64,000 nucleotides of DNA from Dermacentor variabilis (lineage: Eukaryota; Arthropoda; Arachnida; Ixodida; Ixodidae). This document shows positions 44,620-54,890 of the stretch, piece by piece. A program made the position numbers and the translations under genes. The stretch lies in assembly GCF_050947875.1 (NCBI RefSeq), contig NC_134571.1:1441001-1505000 (forward strand), in the 5' to 3' direction. Under the pieces are notes generated by a model. It made no database searches. It was not told where the DNA came from and saw nothing but the letters and a program-made list of their open reading frames with translations. The first letter of the stretch is position 1, and every line of letters begins with the position of its first letter.

Positions 44620-45092
44620 ACCGGGAAACTAGACTGCAGAGCTTCTGAAGGTGAAGCTGCACTGCGAACCTTGACCCAAAATCCTCTGTTGCCCTTATGT
44701 GCCCGTTGGAACACTCTTGAAATGCATGTCAACGGCATACCTGTCAAAGCTTTGGTTGATACTGGGGCGCACGTCTCTGTCACGAGTGCCAGTTTTCGTC
44801 GTCGTATGGAAAAGATCCTTACACCTCCCATGACCAGAGTTGTACGTGTCGCTGATGTTGCGATGGTCACCGTTGTTGAGGTCTACAGAGCTCGGGTTAC
44901 CATTGGTGGTCACCAGATGGTTGTTATTTTTATGGTCCTTGCACAGTGCCCTCACGACCTCATCCTTGGACTTGATTGTCTTTCTGCCAATTCCACTCTA
45001 ATTGATTGCTCCACCAGTGTCCTCCGCCTTGAACTGCCTCACCTCTGTGAACCCAGTGACCGACCTCCTTCCGTCTCACTTACATTGCAGTG
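44620..45092 (+). pseudogene. element C protease
   Basis: VKALVDTGAHVSVTSASFRR holds the DTGA active site and CPHDLILGLDCLSANSTLID the second conserved block, both in one frame (44671-45093, an ATG-less open frame). Spacing is normal for retropepsins. The upstream junction with Gag and the downstream junction with RT are out of frame. Confidence 0.8.
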
Positions 45093-45559
45093 ACTTTGTT
45101 CGCCTACCATCTAAAACCGTGACATAGGTCGAAGTGTCACGTTCGCCGGCTGTTCTAGATAGCGACTACTATGTGACGCCTCTTACCAACTTCCTGCTCA
45201 CTCACGGTATCGCTGCACCCTATACACTCCCGAGCATTATGGTTAACAGAATTTGCCTTCCACTTGTGAATTTTGGCTTCATCAAGCAGGTACTTCCACA
45301 GGGGCTTTCAATAGCTCACTTCTGCCCCCTGCAAGACTTTCAGCTAGAAGCTTTTGCGTTGGATGCTGCATGTCTTCATAAGGGCACTCCGACGGCGACA
45401 ACTTGTGTCAGCCACGAAATTCGCAGCATGATCGCCAATGACCTGTGCATACTTTGCCCTTAGATGTATTCCTAAATCATACTGTGGTATGTTTGTTTTC
45501 AGTAATCAGCCTTTGGGCTAGGCGTCCTTTATTGTGCATCGCATTCTCACAGGCGATGC

Positions 45560-46500
45560 GAGCCCTGTTCACCGATGCCCCTGTCGAGTGTCTGCATCAT
45601 CCAGCAGGAAGTTAAGAAGATGCTTGTGAAGGACATTATTGAGCCATCATCCAGTTCCTGGGCTTCCCCTGTTGTCTTAGTTAAAAAGAAGGATGAATCA
45701 TGGCACTTTTATGTGGACTATCACCACCTCAACAACCACGAAGAAAGGCACTTACCAATTACTGCAAATTGATGATGCGCTCGGTTGTCTGTGTGGTGCT
45801 GCTTACTTCCCTTCTATCGACCTTCAATCTGGATATTGTCAGATTGCTGTGGGCCCATTGGACCGAGAGAAAACTGCTTTTGTAACTCCTGATAGGTTTT
45901 ACCAGTTCAAGGTCATGCCTTTAAGTCCATGTAATTCCCCAGCTACATTCTAGCGAATGATAGACTCTCTGCTTCATGGGTTTAAGTGGTATACATACTT
46001 GTGTTATTTAGACAATGTAATGTTTAATACACACCTTGAATGCCTCTCAGCACTTCTTGACATGTTCCACCATGCCAGACTACAGTTGAATTCATTCAAG
46101 TGCCGTTTTGGCTGTCGCCGCATTACGATCCTTGGCCATATTGTGGATGCTGCCAGCGTAAAGCCTGAACCAGAGAAAATTCGAGCTGTGAAAGGCTTTC
46201 ATGTTCCCGTCTGCCAAAGATGTTTGCAGCTTTGTGGGGCTCTGCTCCTACTTTCGCCGGTTTGTGCAGAATTTTGCAGTGATTGCGAAACCGCTCACAC
46301 ATCTTAAACAAGACGCCCCTTTTACTAGAGGTCCTACACAAGCTGCAGCTTTCTCCAAGTCCACACTCCTCACAGTGCCTCCCTGTTTGGCCCACTCCGA
46401 CCCATCAGCCCACACCGAAGTCCGCACTGACGCGAGTGGTTACGGAGTAGGTGCCGTCTTGGCCCAACGTCAATGAGGAGCGAACTGCATCATAACTTAT
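45560..46500 (+). pseudogene. element C reverse transcriptase and start of RNase H
   Basis: IIEPSSSSWASPVVLVKKKD, then after a frameshift LQIDDALGCLCGAAYFPSID and REKTAFVTPDRFYQFKVMPL. A stop at 45954 precedes RMIDSLL. The catalytic motif reads CYLDNVMF, YLDN in place of YLDD. ILGHIVDAASVKPEPEKIRA begins the thumb. RNase H starts with TEVRTDASGYGVGAVLAQRQ at 46415. Polymerase activity is excluded. Confidence 0.85.
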
Positions 46501-46880
46501 GCCAGCAGGCTGCTGTCCGCATCGGTGCAAAATTACTCAATTACAAAACCTGAGTGCCTCACTTTTGTGTGGGCAGTTGCAAAATTTCACCCTCATTTAT
46601 TTGGCCGACCGTTCACAGTAGTTTCCAACCACCGTGCCCTTTGCTGGCCGGCCTCTTTGAAATATCCTACAGGCAGGCTCACACAATGGGCACTGTGCGT
46701 GCCAGAGCACACCTACACGGTCGTATACAAGACAATGAGCCTATATAACGGTGCGGATTGTTTGTCTCGCTACCCTGTTGCTTTCTGTGACTCTTTGCGC
46801 ACTGAATCCATTGATTGTGTCTTTTCTGTGACCCAGTTCCTTGACATCGCCAATGAACAGCGTCAGAGAGCCTACAAAGA
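46500..46880 (+). pseudogene. element C RNase H, C-terminal part
   Basis: YSITKPECLTFVWAVAKFHP carries the second acidic residue of RNase H (Glu of KECLA-type motif) and NGADCLSRYP the terminal Asp region. Reads in one frame up to the second hairpin insertion at 46888. Confidence 0.8.
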
Positions 46881-46887
46881 GAGATAC

Positions 46888-47084
46888 ATTATGCAAAAAA
46901 GAGGTGAGGTGTGCAGACAGGACACAAGAGTAGAGAAGTGGACAACACGAACGCCGTGTAGAGAAGTGGACAACACAGCGTTCGTGTTGTCCACTTCTCT
47001 ACTCTTGTGTCCTGTCTGCACGCCTCACCTCTTTTTTGCATAATGAATACTTACCAACTAGCTCAGCTTTCTGTTGTTCTAAAA
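46888..47084. mobile_element. fold-back hairpin insertion with 11-bp duplication
   Basis: 67-bp arms (46888-46954, 46978-47044) with a single mismatch and a 23-base spacer that repeats part of the arm. A tail with ACCAACTAGCTCAGC follows, like the tail of the 44238 insertion. AAAGAGAGATA is found before (46876-46886) and after (47085-47095), an 11-bp duplication. It interrupts the linker between RNase H and integrase of element C. Confidence 0.85.
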
Positions 47085-47095
47085 AAAGAGAGATA

Positions 47096-48305
47096 ATCGA
47101 GTGCCTGTAATCTCCTCCCAGCAATGTCTCCATGGGCATGTTCACCCTGAAGCATGGTACCTTATATTGACGTAATGTGTACCCTGACGATCCTGATCTT
47201 CTCCTAGTTATATCATCACACCTGCGCACTGCAGTTCATGGGCTTCGCGACACCCAATCTGCTGGCCACCTTGGTTTCACTCACACACGTCTCCGTGTGC
47301 GGTGTCGCTTCTGTTGGCCTGGCTTAGCCTGCTCAGTGTAGCGTTATGTTAGTGCCTGCGAGCTCTCTCAGTGCCGTAAGAAACCGTGTTCACTTCCTGC
47401 TGGGTATCTTCAGCCTATTGATGTTCCACTTGAGCCCATCTACTGTGTCGGTTTGGACCTTCTCAGACCCTTTCCTACGTCTGCTTTGGGAAACAAATGG
47501 GTTGCCATTGCTACCGATTACACGACGCGCTACGCAATGACACGAGCGCTGGCGACCAGCTGTGCTACAGACATGGTGGACTTTCTCCTCCGTGACATAA
47601 TATTAGTACATGGTGCCCCATGTCAATTGCTGACTGACTGAGGCCATACATTCCTGTCTAAAGTCATCCACGATATCCTGCGCTGCTGCTCCCCGCAGCA
47701 CAAGATAACCATGTCATACTATCCCCAGACGAATGGGCTCACCGAGTGCTTGAATTAGACCTTAACAGACATGCTTTCAAAGTACATGTCAGCTGACCGC
47801 CATGATTGGGATCTTGCACTGCAATACGTGACTTTGACTTATAATTCCTCCCGCCACAACACTGCGGGATACTCTCCCTTGTACCTTTGTTTGGACTGGA
47901 ACCAATTTTAACGTTGGGCACATTTCCTCCTTCCCCTGCAACTTAGACTAGTGAATATGCAAGTGATGCCATTGCACGAGCTGATTATGCACGGCAGATA
48001 GCCCGTAGTAGACTTACTGCTTCCCAAGACAATCAGAAGCACGTTTTTACAACCAGTGACACCGCAACGAACATTTTTCCCCAGGTGCCCTTGGGCTACC
48101 TTGGGCCCCCTCCTGACGTGTGGGCCTTTCTGAAGAGCTCCTTCGTCACTACACAGGCCCACACCGCATCCTTCGACAAGTGACTGACGTCACGTACGAG
48201 ATTGTGTCCGCCAGTCCCACTACATCATTTGTTCCATTCTCCAGCGACATCGTCCATGTTTTGAGACTTAAGCATTACCACCTGTCTTTGGCTGTGGGTC
48301 CCTAG
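47096..48305 (+). pseudogene. element C integrase
   Basis: HHCC part: SAGHLGFTHTRLRVRC near 47255. Core: VGLDLLRPFPTSALGNKWVA, then QLLTD followed by a stop in place of the R of TDRG, and NGLTECLN with Glu kept and a stop two codons later. The C-terminal GPY/F module (HYTGPHRILRQVTDVTYEIV) ends near 48300. At least four stops are visible. Confidence 0.85.
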
Positions 48306-48363
48306 TGGCGCCGGGCCGGCGCTTCTGCTGCCAGGGGTCATGCGACCTGCTACTCAAATAATG

Positions 48364-48526
48364 TGATGTCAAGCTTTGGATTTGGTAGGACGTGCCTACA
48401 AGCGGCCACTGACTGATCTAAGGACGACGACATGCCTTGCTGGATGTTGGCTGGCTTCCATGTTGTCCAGTGCTTGCTACCCCTCGTACATACACTTTGT
48501 AAATAGTTTCCCTACTGTGCTTCCCC
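48364..48526 (+). repeat. 3' LTR of element C
   Basis: Matches the split left LTR from TGATGTC through GGACGAC, GACATGCCTTGCTGGATG and on to TTTCCCTACTGTGCTTCC. The left copy proves that element B entered exactly between GGACGAC and GACAGGCC. Confidence 0.8.
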
Positions 48527-48529
48527 GTA

Positions 48530-48960
48530 GCAGTATTGTCTGTTGCATCTCATCATGGGGAAACACTTATATTACCCATTTATCAACCATTCAGCATCTC
48601 CAGAATCAAGCAATAAGAATAATAACCTTCAGCTGCTTCATGTCCAGTGCACCCTCCTTACTCTGCTCACCTGGCATTTTGTCAGTTCAAAAACTAAACA
48701 GATACTTTCTTGGCATTCTTATATAGAAATATGTGAATGGAAAGCTTCTCATTCCTTTACTACACACTAATCAGTTTCATCATGTATCATCAATTCACTT
48801 TGCAAAATTAAATAACTTTCTTTTACCTAAACCCAGTCTACTTCAAACTTCTCATCAGTATCATTTTGGAATTCCTTTCCTGCAGGTAGAAAGAAGGGAT
48901 CCTTTGAAATATTTAAAAAGGCTTTGTGCTCATACCTGTTAAGCTCATAAACACTTCTTA
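48530..48960 (+). pseudogene. LINE ORF2 C-terminal fragment (CR1-like)
   Basis: The + frames read CISSWGNTYITHLSTIQHLQ, NQAIRIITF and, after a shift, YKYVNGKLLIPLL and YHFGIPFLQ. This is the post-RT region of CR1-type LINEs (W...Y...L..LQKRAIRII; Y..N..LL; ..Y..RG...WN). About 140 codons remain, no tail was seen. Confidence 0.6.
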
Positions 48961-49198
48961 ATATTCTTAGTAAGTGCTCTTACATTTACATATATATTTT
49001 ATATCTGGCTTAGCTGAACGCTTTCTATAACTCAATTTTCTGCGTTTACCACTGTTCACTGAAATGTTGCTGTCTGATGTATGGTTTTATAGGACATCTC
49101 ACTCTCAGTCTTGCGACTTTGACATCTCCTTCTGTATTTGTAGTATGTCACATGCAATGTATTACATGTACTTGGATAATAAAAATCCTGCAATGCAG

Positions 49199-49343
49199 TG
49201 CGCAGGAACTGGAAATACATGCCCGTATGGAAGAGGGGCCAAGGGATCATCAAGCAGCCCGTCTACACAGGGAATGTAGCCGAAGGTGTTGTCAATGCCA
49301 TCTTTGAGGACAGCAATGAAGGCGAAACCTATCAGGCTGTTGG
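49199..49343 (+). CDS. NDUFA9: NDUFA9 exon (fifth visible)
   Basis: 145 bp beginning with the last two bases of a split codon, then RRNWKYMPVWKRGQGIIKQP, VYTGNVAEGVVNAIFEDSNE and GETYQAVG. P-x-W-K-x-G-x-x-x-I-K-Q-P-V-Y is a hallmark of NDUFA9, C-terminal to the nucleotide-binding fold. Acceptor AATGCAG ends at 49198; donor GG/GTGAGC at 49344. Entry phase 1, exit phase 2. The continuing exon (expected to start with one base plus a P-H-R-Y-type motif) was not found before 64000. Confidence 0.92.
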
Positions 49344-50630
49344 GTGAGCACTCCTTCTAGAGCGAGCAGCTTGTGTTTTAGCGTCCACTCAGGGGCTGGC
49401 AACTTCACGATTGTGTTACTGCTACAAGTATTCTGGTGGTGTATGACAGTGCTTTTCGTTTCTTGGAACAGATACTGAATTACCGTAGCTTCCACATGCG
49501 ACAGTTTCACATTCGCCAGAATGCACAAGAGAAATGCAAAAAAAAAGTCATATTTAACATTCGGCAGTGTATTTTGTAAATAAGATGTTAATACTTGCTC
49601 TTCTCCAGCCTAAACTAATGCTCATGAGAATGTGGGACCTATTTCAGGAGCACTCTTACTTGTGCACACTTTGCTTCCATAGCATTCTCTTCAGTGCCAC
49701 AGAAAATTGTCCACGAGTATAGGTCCACATTTGAGTGACTGCAATGTAAGAGAATCATCATGAGGGCCCTGCATTAAATTTTGAGTGATATTGTGTACTG
49801 GGGGGGCATCAGGATCGGCCTGCCTGAGTTGACACGCCAAACTCCAGGGTGGCGACACACTGAGTCTGATGGCAGCACTTAAATTTAGCTTGCCAGAAAC
49901 ATGCCCTTCTGGTGGAGGTATGCCTTGCTATAAAAGTAAGCTATATTAAAGGTTGTTGTAAGTTTTTATTTTTGGTGGTTCATTGCACAGCTGTGTGATT
50001 CCACAAGAGATCAAACATGCATGTCCGCTTTACATTCTTGTTTTGTCTGCTTTTTTATATGTCATGTAGGAATATTCAAACTGCAAGGAACTGAAAATTT
50101 TATTCCTGAAAAGCGTTCCCAACAAGCCAAAAAATATTTGAAGGTGGTGGCGCGAGCGTCTACCTATTGCTTACCACAATATTTTCAGATTTCACGACTA
50201 TGTGGGCCAAATTCAATGCAAACTAAAAACATTGTGACGACAAATTTTTCTGCTCATTTTAATATGCTTCACAGTAAATTAGTTCCATGCATTTTTTATG
50301 CTGCCCATAAACTAAAAAAGTGTAAAAAAATTCCAAGCTTAGCCGAAATCAGAAAAATTTTGCAACTTTGATGCATCTTGGCGCATTTTCTATTTCACAC
50401 AGAAATTTGAAAAATGTGTCAAGCATAGAATGTTCTCTTTGCAACATTTATGCAAAATATTATCTTCCCGCATGAAACATGAGAGAAGTAAAAAATAGTA
50501 AAATAAACAAGTACATGTAAAAAAACGCACTTTGAAAAAATAAAATAAAAAAAACTCTGGTTGCATTTAAAAAAAAACTTTTGGATGGAAGTTCACTTGT
50601 GTCGGGCAAAAATTTGGTGCAATAGTAGTA
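49344..50630. other. intron sequence, nothing recognised
   Basis: AT-rich, with long A and T runs near 50330-50580. Searched without success for the next NDUFA9 exon. Confidence 0.45.
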
Positions 50631-51608
50631 TGCTTCCTCATTGGCTTTATTCACAAAATATAATGGGCCAAAGTCGCCCATGTTGAGTGTGCTGACTTCA
50701 GTACTTTTGCTGGTTGTCTATCAGTTTACATTGTACACAAATCTAGTTCTAATTTCGTTGCTGCTTCAAAACTTCACTCTGGCAGCTTGTTTTCAACAAA
50801 AATGTGTTGTCAGTTTTTATTTGTGTCTAGCGTGTATGGAAAGTGCTAAAACATACTGAGTTTGCAGCCTACAACCTCTGTGGGCATCACACTTACACCT
50901 CCAATATTCGCTTGTCAACAGCATGCAAGACACCGCAAGTGCATGTTGTGGCTGGCTTTGCCGAAAACCGCCTGGTGCGCACAGTAAATCACTTGTAAGC
51001 GGCACCAAGGCAAGCTAATCCGTAAGTGACGAAGCACTTCCATAATCATCAGGTGCACCATTATGGAGGTGCTACTTCACTGCCTGCTCTCCATCCCCCA
51101 CGTGCAGTGGATACGGGAGCCTTCGTCGGTAACACCGTGTGCAACTCACACTGTGCCTTTCTAAAAACTTATCTGAGTCATTTCCCGGGCCATTTACTTT
51201 GTTTCCCAATACCACATGCTTTCCGCGTCTCTCACAGATAACGTCTTCCTGTCTTACCTCGACCTTCCCCTTTGCGTTTCAGCTGTCCAAAAAGGTGCAG
51301 TGCGGCATGACTGAGCCATGCCGAAGTTGCCCAATTTATGATGTTTTGTCAGCACCTTGCTGATACGCTTTCCCACGCCGAGAACAGTAGAGGTCACTGG
51401 TGGCGCCAGGTGGACACTGTCCTTTGATAACAAACGTGGCCCACACATTTTCACAGTGAAAAGCTTTAGATGGCCTTGTTCATAGAGCATGAAACCATGA
51501 GACATTCTGGAGGTTTAGACATGACAGCACCACTGGAAAAGTGACAGAAAGAGTGCTGTGCTGTTCAGCATAAACGTTTCAACTTGGTGTAGCTGATCAC
51601 CACATGCG

Positions 51609-53693
51609 ATGCATATGCGGCTCATAGCTCTGTCCGAGCATTTTGCACCGATTATTTATGCATTCACAAGAAGCCGATGGCTAAGAAAAAATAATTCTTG
51701 TTGCATAAACGTTTTGGATGTTGCCTCTCTGTGCAAGCTACTGCCAGAGACTGAGGATATTCATGACACCAACGAGGTCTACCAGCACTGCTTTACGCTC
51801 CTCAAAGAAATCCTGTCTTCATCTAGTGACACCCACGATGAAACACATGAGGCAGTCCTTCAGTAAGAAGAAGCGATTGACGACTTAAACAGGCACATCC
51901 ACCTTTGTTTCACCATTGTAGCCACCATCTTCTGTTCACAAATGCAGCAGATGGTCTTACGGAAAGAGAAAACAGGCCGAGATTCAAAGCGTTATGGAGA
52001 CGAAGATACGTTCAACTTTAAGCGCTGCATACGGAAGCATTGGTACACCTGAACTGTCTGTCACAGAATTTTGTCCATGTACTTAGTGGTTAAATAGCTT
52101 TGAAGCAAACGTACAAGGCTTCAAAGTCCTATCGAGAGCACCTCTGTCTCTCAACCATCGTGCCACCAGAAGTTGAAAACAAACGTGTTCAAGAGGCAAT
52201 CCCAGCTGTCACAACGTACATGCTCAGAATGGCCTGAAATTGGCATGAGAAGCATGGAATTTCCTTGATTTGGATCTGTACGCAAGGTCAAGTTTAAGCC
52301 CATCGGATGTACATGCTGCGCTCGACTGCTTCCCCAAGGACGAACTTAGGTGCTCTCGGAAGAGCCCAAACAAGAAGGACATTGTGTCAGTTATCACGAA
52401 CGGCCAGAGAGAGTACGTCTCAAAGCTATTTTGTGACACGTTCTATCCGCAAGACGTTCCAGATGTTCAAAGCAGCTCACCCTGAAAGTGCCATCGCCCT
52501 GTAAAAGTTTGTGGGGATGCGAGACTCTCACGCGTCCCCTGACATGTTGTTTTCCCGCATAGCTCCCGTCTCTTGTAATCCGGCTTCGCCACGTGGCTTG
52601 GTGCCCGCGGCAGTCGGTGTGGTTGAAGTGCATCGCGAGAGGTGGCACGAGTGTGGCTCTGCTAACACCACCTAACAGCGGGGTTACTTGGGCACGGAAA
52701 GGAGAAGGCTCTTCCTCTTTGGCTTGGGGTCGGCATGCGGTGCAGACGTTCCGCGCCTGTGCCGATCCACGCTTCTGCAAGACCGTCTCATGAGGCCTCA
52801 TTCGAATGCACCACCATTCGCGTGACTGCACGCACGAACGACCAGGCGTTGGTGTCCAGCATTGGGCAAACATATTCGCTCATTATCCGGTCGCGGTGAG
52901 TCGGACTTTCGTGATTTGTCGCGCGCCCATCAGTATGTTTTGTGAATAGCAACTCGGCTAGCAGGCATTGATCTATGAAAGGTGCAATGAATGCCCTTGC
53001 GATTGTTTGCCCTACTGTGTTGTCATTCCTTTGTCCCAAGAGCATGGGTGAGAACCCAAGTTTTACAGCCTGTGTCCAAAATGGATGCTGCTCGCACCAC
53101 AACAAGAGGTTTGCATTTGTTGCGCTAATGCCAGTCGTTGTGCCTCCGCATTTGAGAACTTAACTGGCATGGAAATCTCATTAGAAGGCATGAAAGCATT
53201 GTGCCTTTGCGGTTCCCCAACCACAGATTGTATGTTAGGTGAATGCGAGCACTGCCCATGGAGTGAAGGCCTCACTCTGGCCAGCGTGGGAATGGTCGCC
53301 GAGGACAAGGTCATATTTGCTGTTTGGGGAAGCGGTGACTTGATTAAGAAGATATCTCGAACTCTTTTTGTGAAAGAGCTTCGCAAATGGATGACAAAAT
53401 GAATTCCTCACGAGTACATGTGCCTCACTCAAGCTGCGGCTACTCATGAGGCAATGAGGTGCAGGCAGCACGGAAACAATGTTCTGCATTTTGATTTTGT
53501 GGAAAACCGGACTGTCCTTCTCTCAAATGAAATACAATCATACCATTGGCACAAGAAACAAATCTCCATTTTCACCTGTGTCGCCACAGCAAGGAAACCG
53601 ACTCACAGCTTTGCTGTCATAAGCGACGACATGCATCACAATGCAGTGCACGCCTGTTATGCCCTAGGCAGAGTGCACAACATGTTAGATTAA
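51609..53693 (+). pseudogene. pseudogene of an unnamed multicopy family (DFAEN/QSYHW motifs)
   Basis: Degraded + strand coding: YQHCFTLLKEILSS (51780), PNKKDIVSVITNGQREYVSK (52370), FKAAHPESAIAL (52468) and, beyond the LTR insertion, PKWMLLAPQQEVCICCANAS (53080), CLCGSPTTDCMLGECEHCPW (53205), NVLHFDFVENRTVLLSNEIQ and SYHWHKKQISIF (53480-53570), ending AVISDDMHHNAVHACYAL and VHNMLD, TAA at 53692-53694. I recall this pattern from unnamed, multicopy proteins of arthropods and cnidarians (LRPKWC...G.H..CVC; HxDFAENY...QSFHW; ISDxxxHD). Asp in DF.EN and in ISDD may be catalytic, but no function is established. Stops at 51864 and 53401 and frameshifts mark it dead. Confidence 0.55.
52510..53057 (+). 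repeat. solo LTR of the 4941-type family, inserted in a pseudogene
   Basis: TGTGGGGATGCGAGACTC at 52510 to GAGAACCC at 53057, opposite orientation to the other copies. AAGTT precedes (52505-52509) and follows (53058-53062), suggesting a target duplication. The right terminus lacks the final CACA seen elsewhere. Coding of the pseudogene resumes directly after it. Confidence 0.8.
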
Positions 53694-54177
53694 AAAGCAC
53701 CCATCTACTGTCACATAACATATGCCAGCGATGGTGCAACAAACCATAGCTGACTTTTGCATTTTCTTTTTTTTAAAGGGAGTAAATATTAACAAACCGG
53801 AACAAGTCATTGTGGCACTAAAGCCAGCACGCTGGGCCGCTTTGGCCCGTTATATTTTGTGAATAAAGCAAATGAGGAAACATATTGTTGCAACGTCAAA
53901 ACAGGGGTTGTAGAGCAGAAGGCACAGCAGCAGGTTGCCGTTTTAATTATGAGCGCAACCGCAACCAACCGCAACAAGAAGGACTTACACTTGAGGAATG
54001 AATGCGAAAGGAAGCGTGCCGCCGCTTCTTTGAAGGAGCTTGAATTCAAAAAACAGTGTTGGCTGAAGCCAAGATGCAGGTTTCCCTCTATCCAATCTAA
54101 AATAAACTATTTAAAGCAGTGAAACGCAACACTGAGGCATTGTGCACGGCCTGAGAGTATGTCAGGGCACATTGTTC

Positions 54178-54290
54178 TCTTGGTAACAGCGCAAAGGGAC
54201 ACGGACAAAAGGAAGAAACATGACAACACGGGCACCTGTGTTTTTGTGTTTCTTCCTTTTCTCTGTGTCCCCTTTGCACTATTATCAAGA
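54178..54290. repeat. fold-back hairpin
   Basis: CAAAGGGACACGGACAAAAG and GAAGAAACATGACAACACGG on the left pair imperfectly with GTGTTTCTTCCTTTTCTCTG and TGTCCCCTTTGCAC on the right. After the right arm comes AACCAACTCGCCCAGC (54304-54319), the same tail as in the 44238 insertion. Confidence 0.7.
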
Positions 54291-54299
54291 GTATGATGA

Positions 54300-54885
54300 A
54301 TCCTAACCAACTCGCCCAGCTTGCTATCTTGCGTCAGCACATGTCAGGACAGTTGAGGTTGACGTACCAGCTGTTGAGAGAGAATCTCACTTGTGGCAAA
54401 GTTTGGCCTTATGCCAGTGAGCCTACTATTAGTTAGAAATAGCTCATGTTCAAAAATATTGGTTTCTGAGTGCCTATCCATTTTATTCGTATTTGAGAAT
54501 GTTAGACTTGGTTTGCAATGGGTTTTACCACTTTTCTCTCAGATATTTTATTCACTGTGCATTTTACTAACCCCTTCCTTCTGTTTTCCTTTTGAATAAA
54601 ATAAACACTACTCCTTATTATTCAAACTGGACTAAGTCATTTTTTTTTAAATTTTTTAACGTGCTTACTAGAGAGTGAAAGCATTGGGCGACATGGTGTC
54701 AGCCTATCTTGACATTAAACAAGGTTCTGTGTCCCTCGGGGAATATTGCAACGGCAAGCAAGGAAAACCTGGAAGACTCAGGGAATTTTGAGATGTCAAC
54801 TTGGTAGACACCCTGTTTCTTTTACTTTCACAACATTTAATTTGTGCAGCAAAAGATGATGCTTGCCTCGCGGTTGGAAAGAAAC
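54300..54885. other. intron sequence, nothing recognised
   Basis: AT-rich sequence with the hairpin tail at its start; no gene seen. Confidence 0.45.
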
Positions 54886-54890
54886 GCTCT

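Larger units (their letters stand above)
38842..48526 (+). mobile_element. Ty3/gypsy retrotransposon C (left LTR split by element B)
   Basis: LTRs of about 160 bp: the right one is 48364-48526 (TGATGTCAAGCTTTGG...), the left one is in two pieces, 38842-38906 and 43140-43230, separated by retrotransposon B. TTTGGTGGAGGTGCTGGGTA follows the left LTR at 43233, the same tRNA-Ala-like primer site as in gypsy A, so A and C belong to related lineages. Gag, protease, RT, RNase H and integrase follow in that order on the + strand. All are broken, and two hairpin insertions (44238, 46888) lie inside. No target duplication could be defined. Confidence 0.85.
50634..53880. mobile_element. putative DNA element bounded by inverted repeats
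   Basis: A sequence of at least 60 bp around TTTATTCACAAAATATAATG and GGGCCAAAGTCGCCC (50634-50705) recurs in inverted orientation as GGCCGCTTTGGCCCG and TTATATTTTGTGAATAAAGC (53815-53880). In both copies the strand facing outward encodes a short FVNKANEE stretch. The enclosed 3.1 kb carries the pseudogene at 51600-53693. Termini and target duplication are not defined, so the element status is an inference; two independent inverted fragments are the alternative. Confidence 0.4.

Noticed and set aside
46888..47044. CRISPR-like or attC-like repeat
   Set aside because: It is a single fold-back structure within a eukaryotic retrotransposon, bounded by a target duplication; no spacer-repeat series exists.
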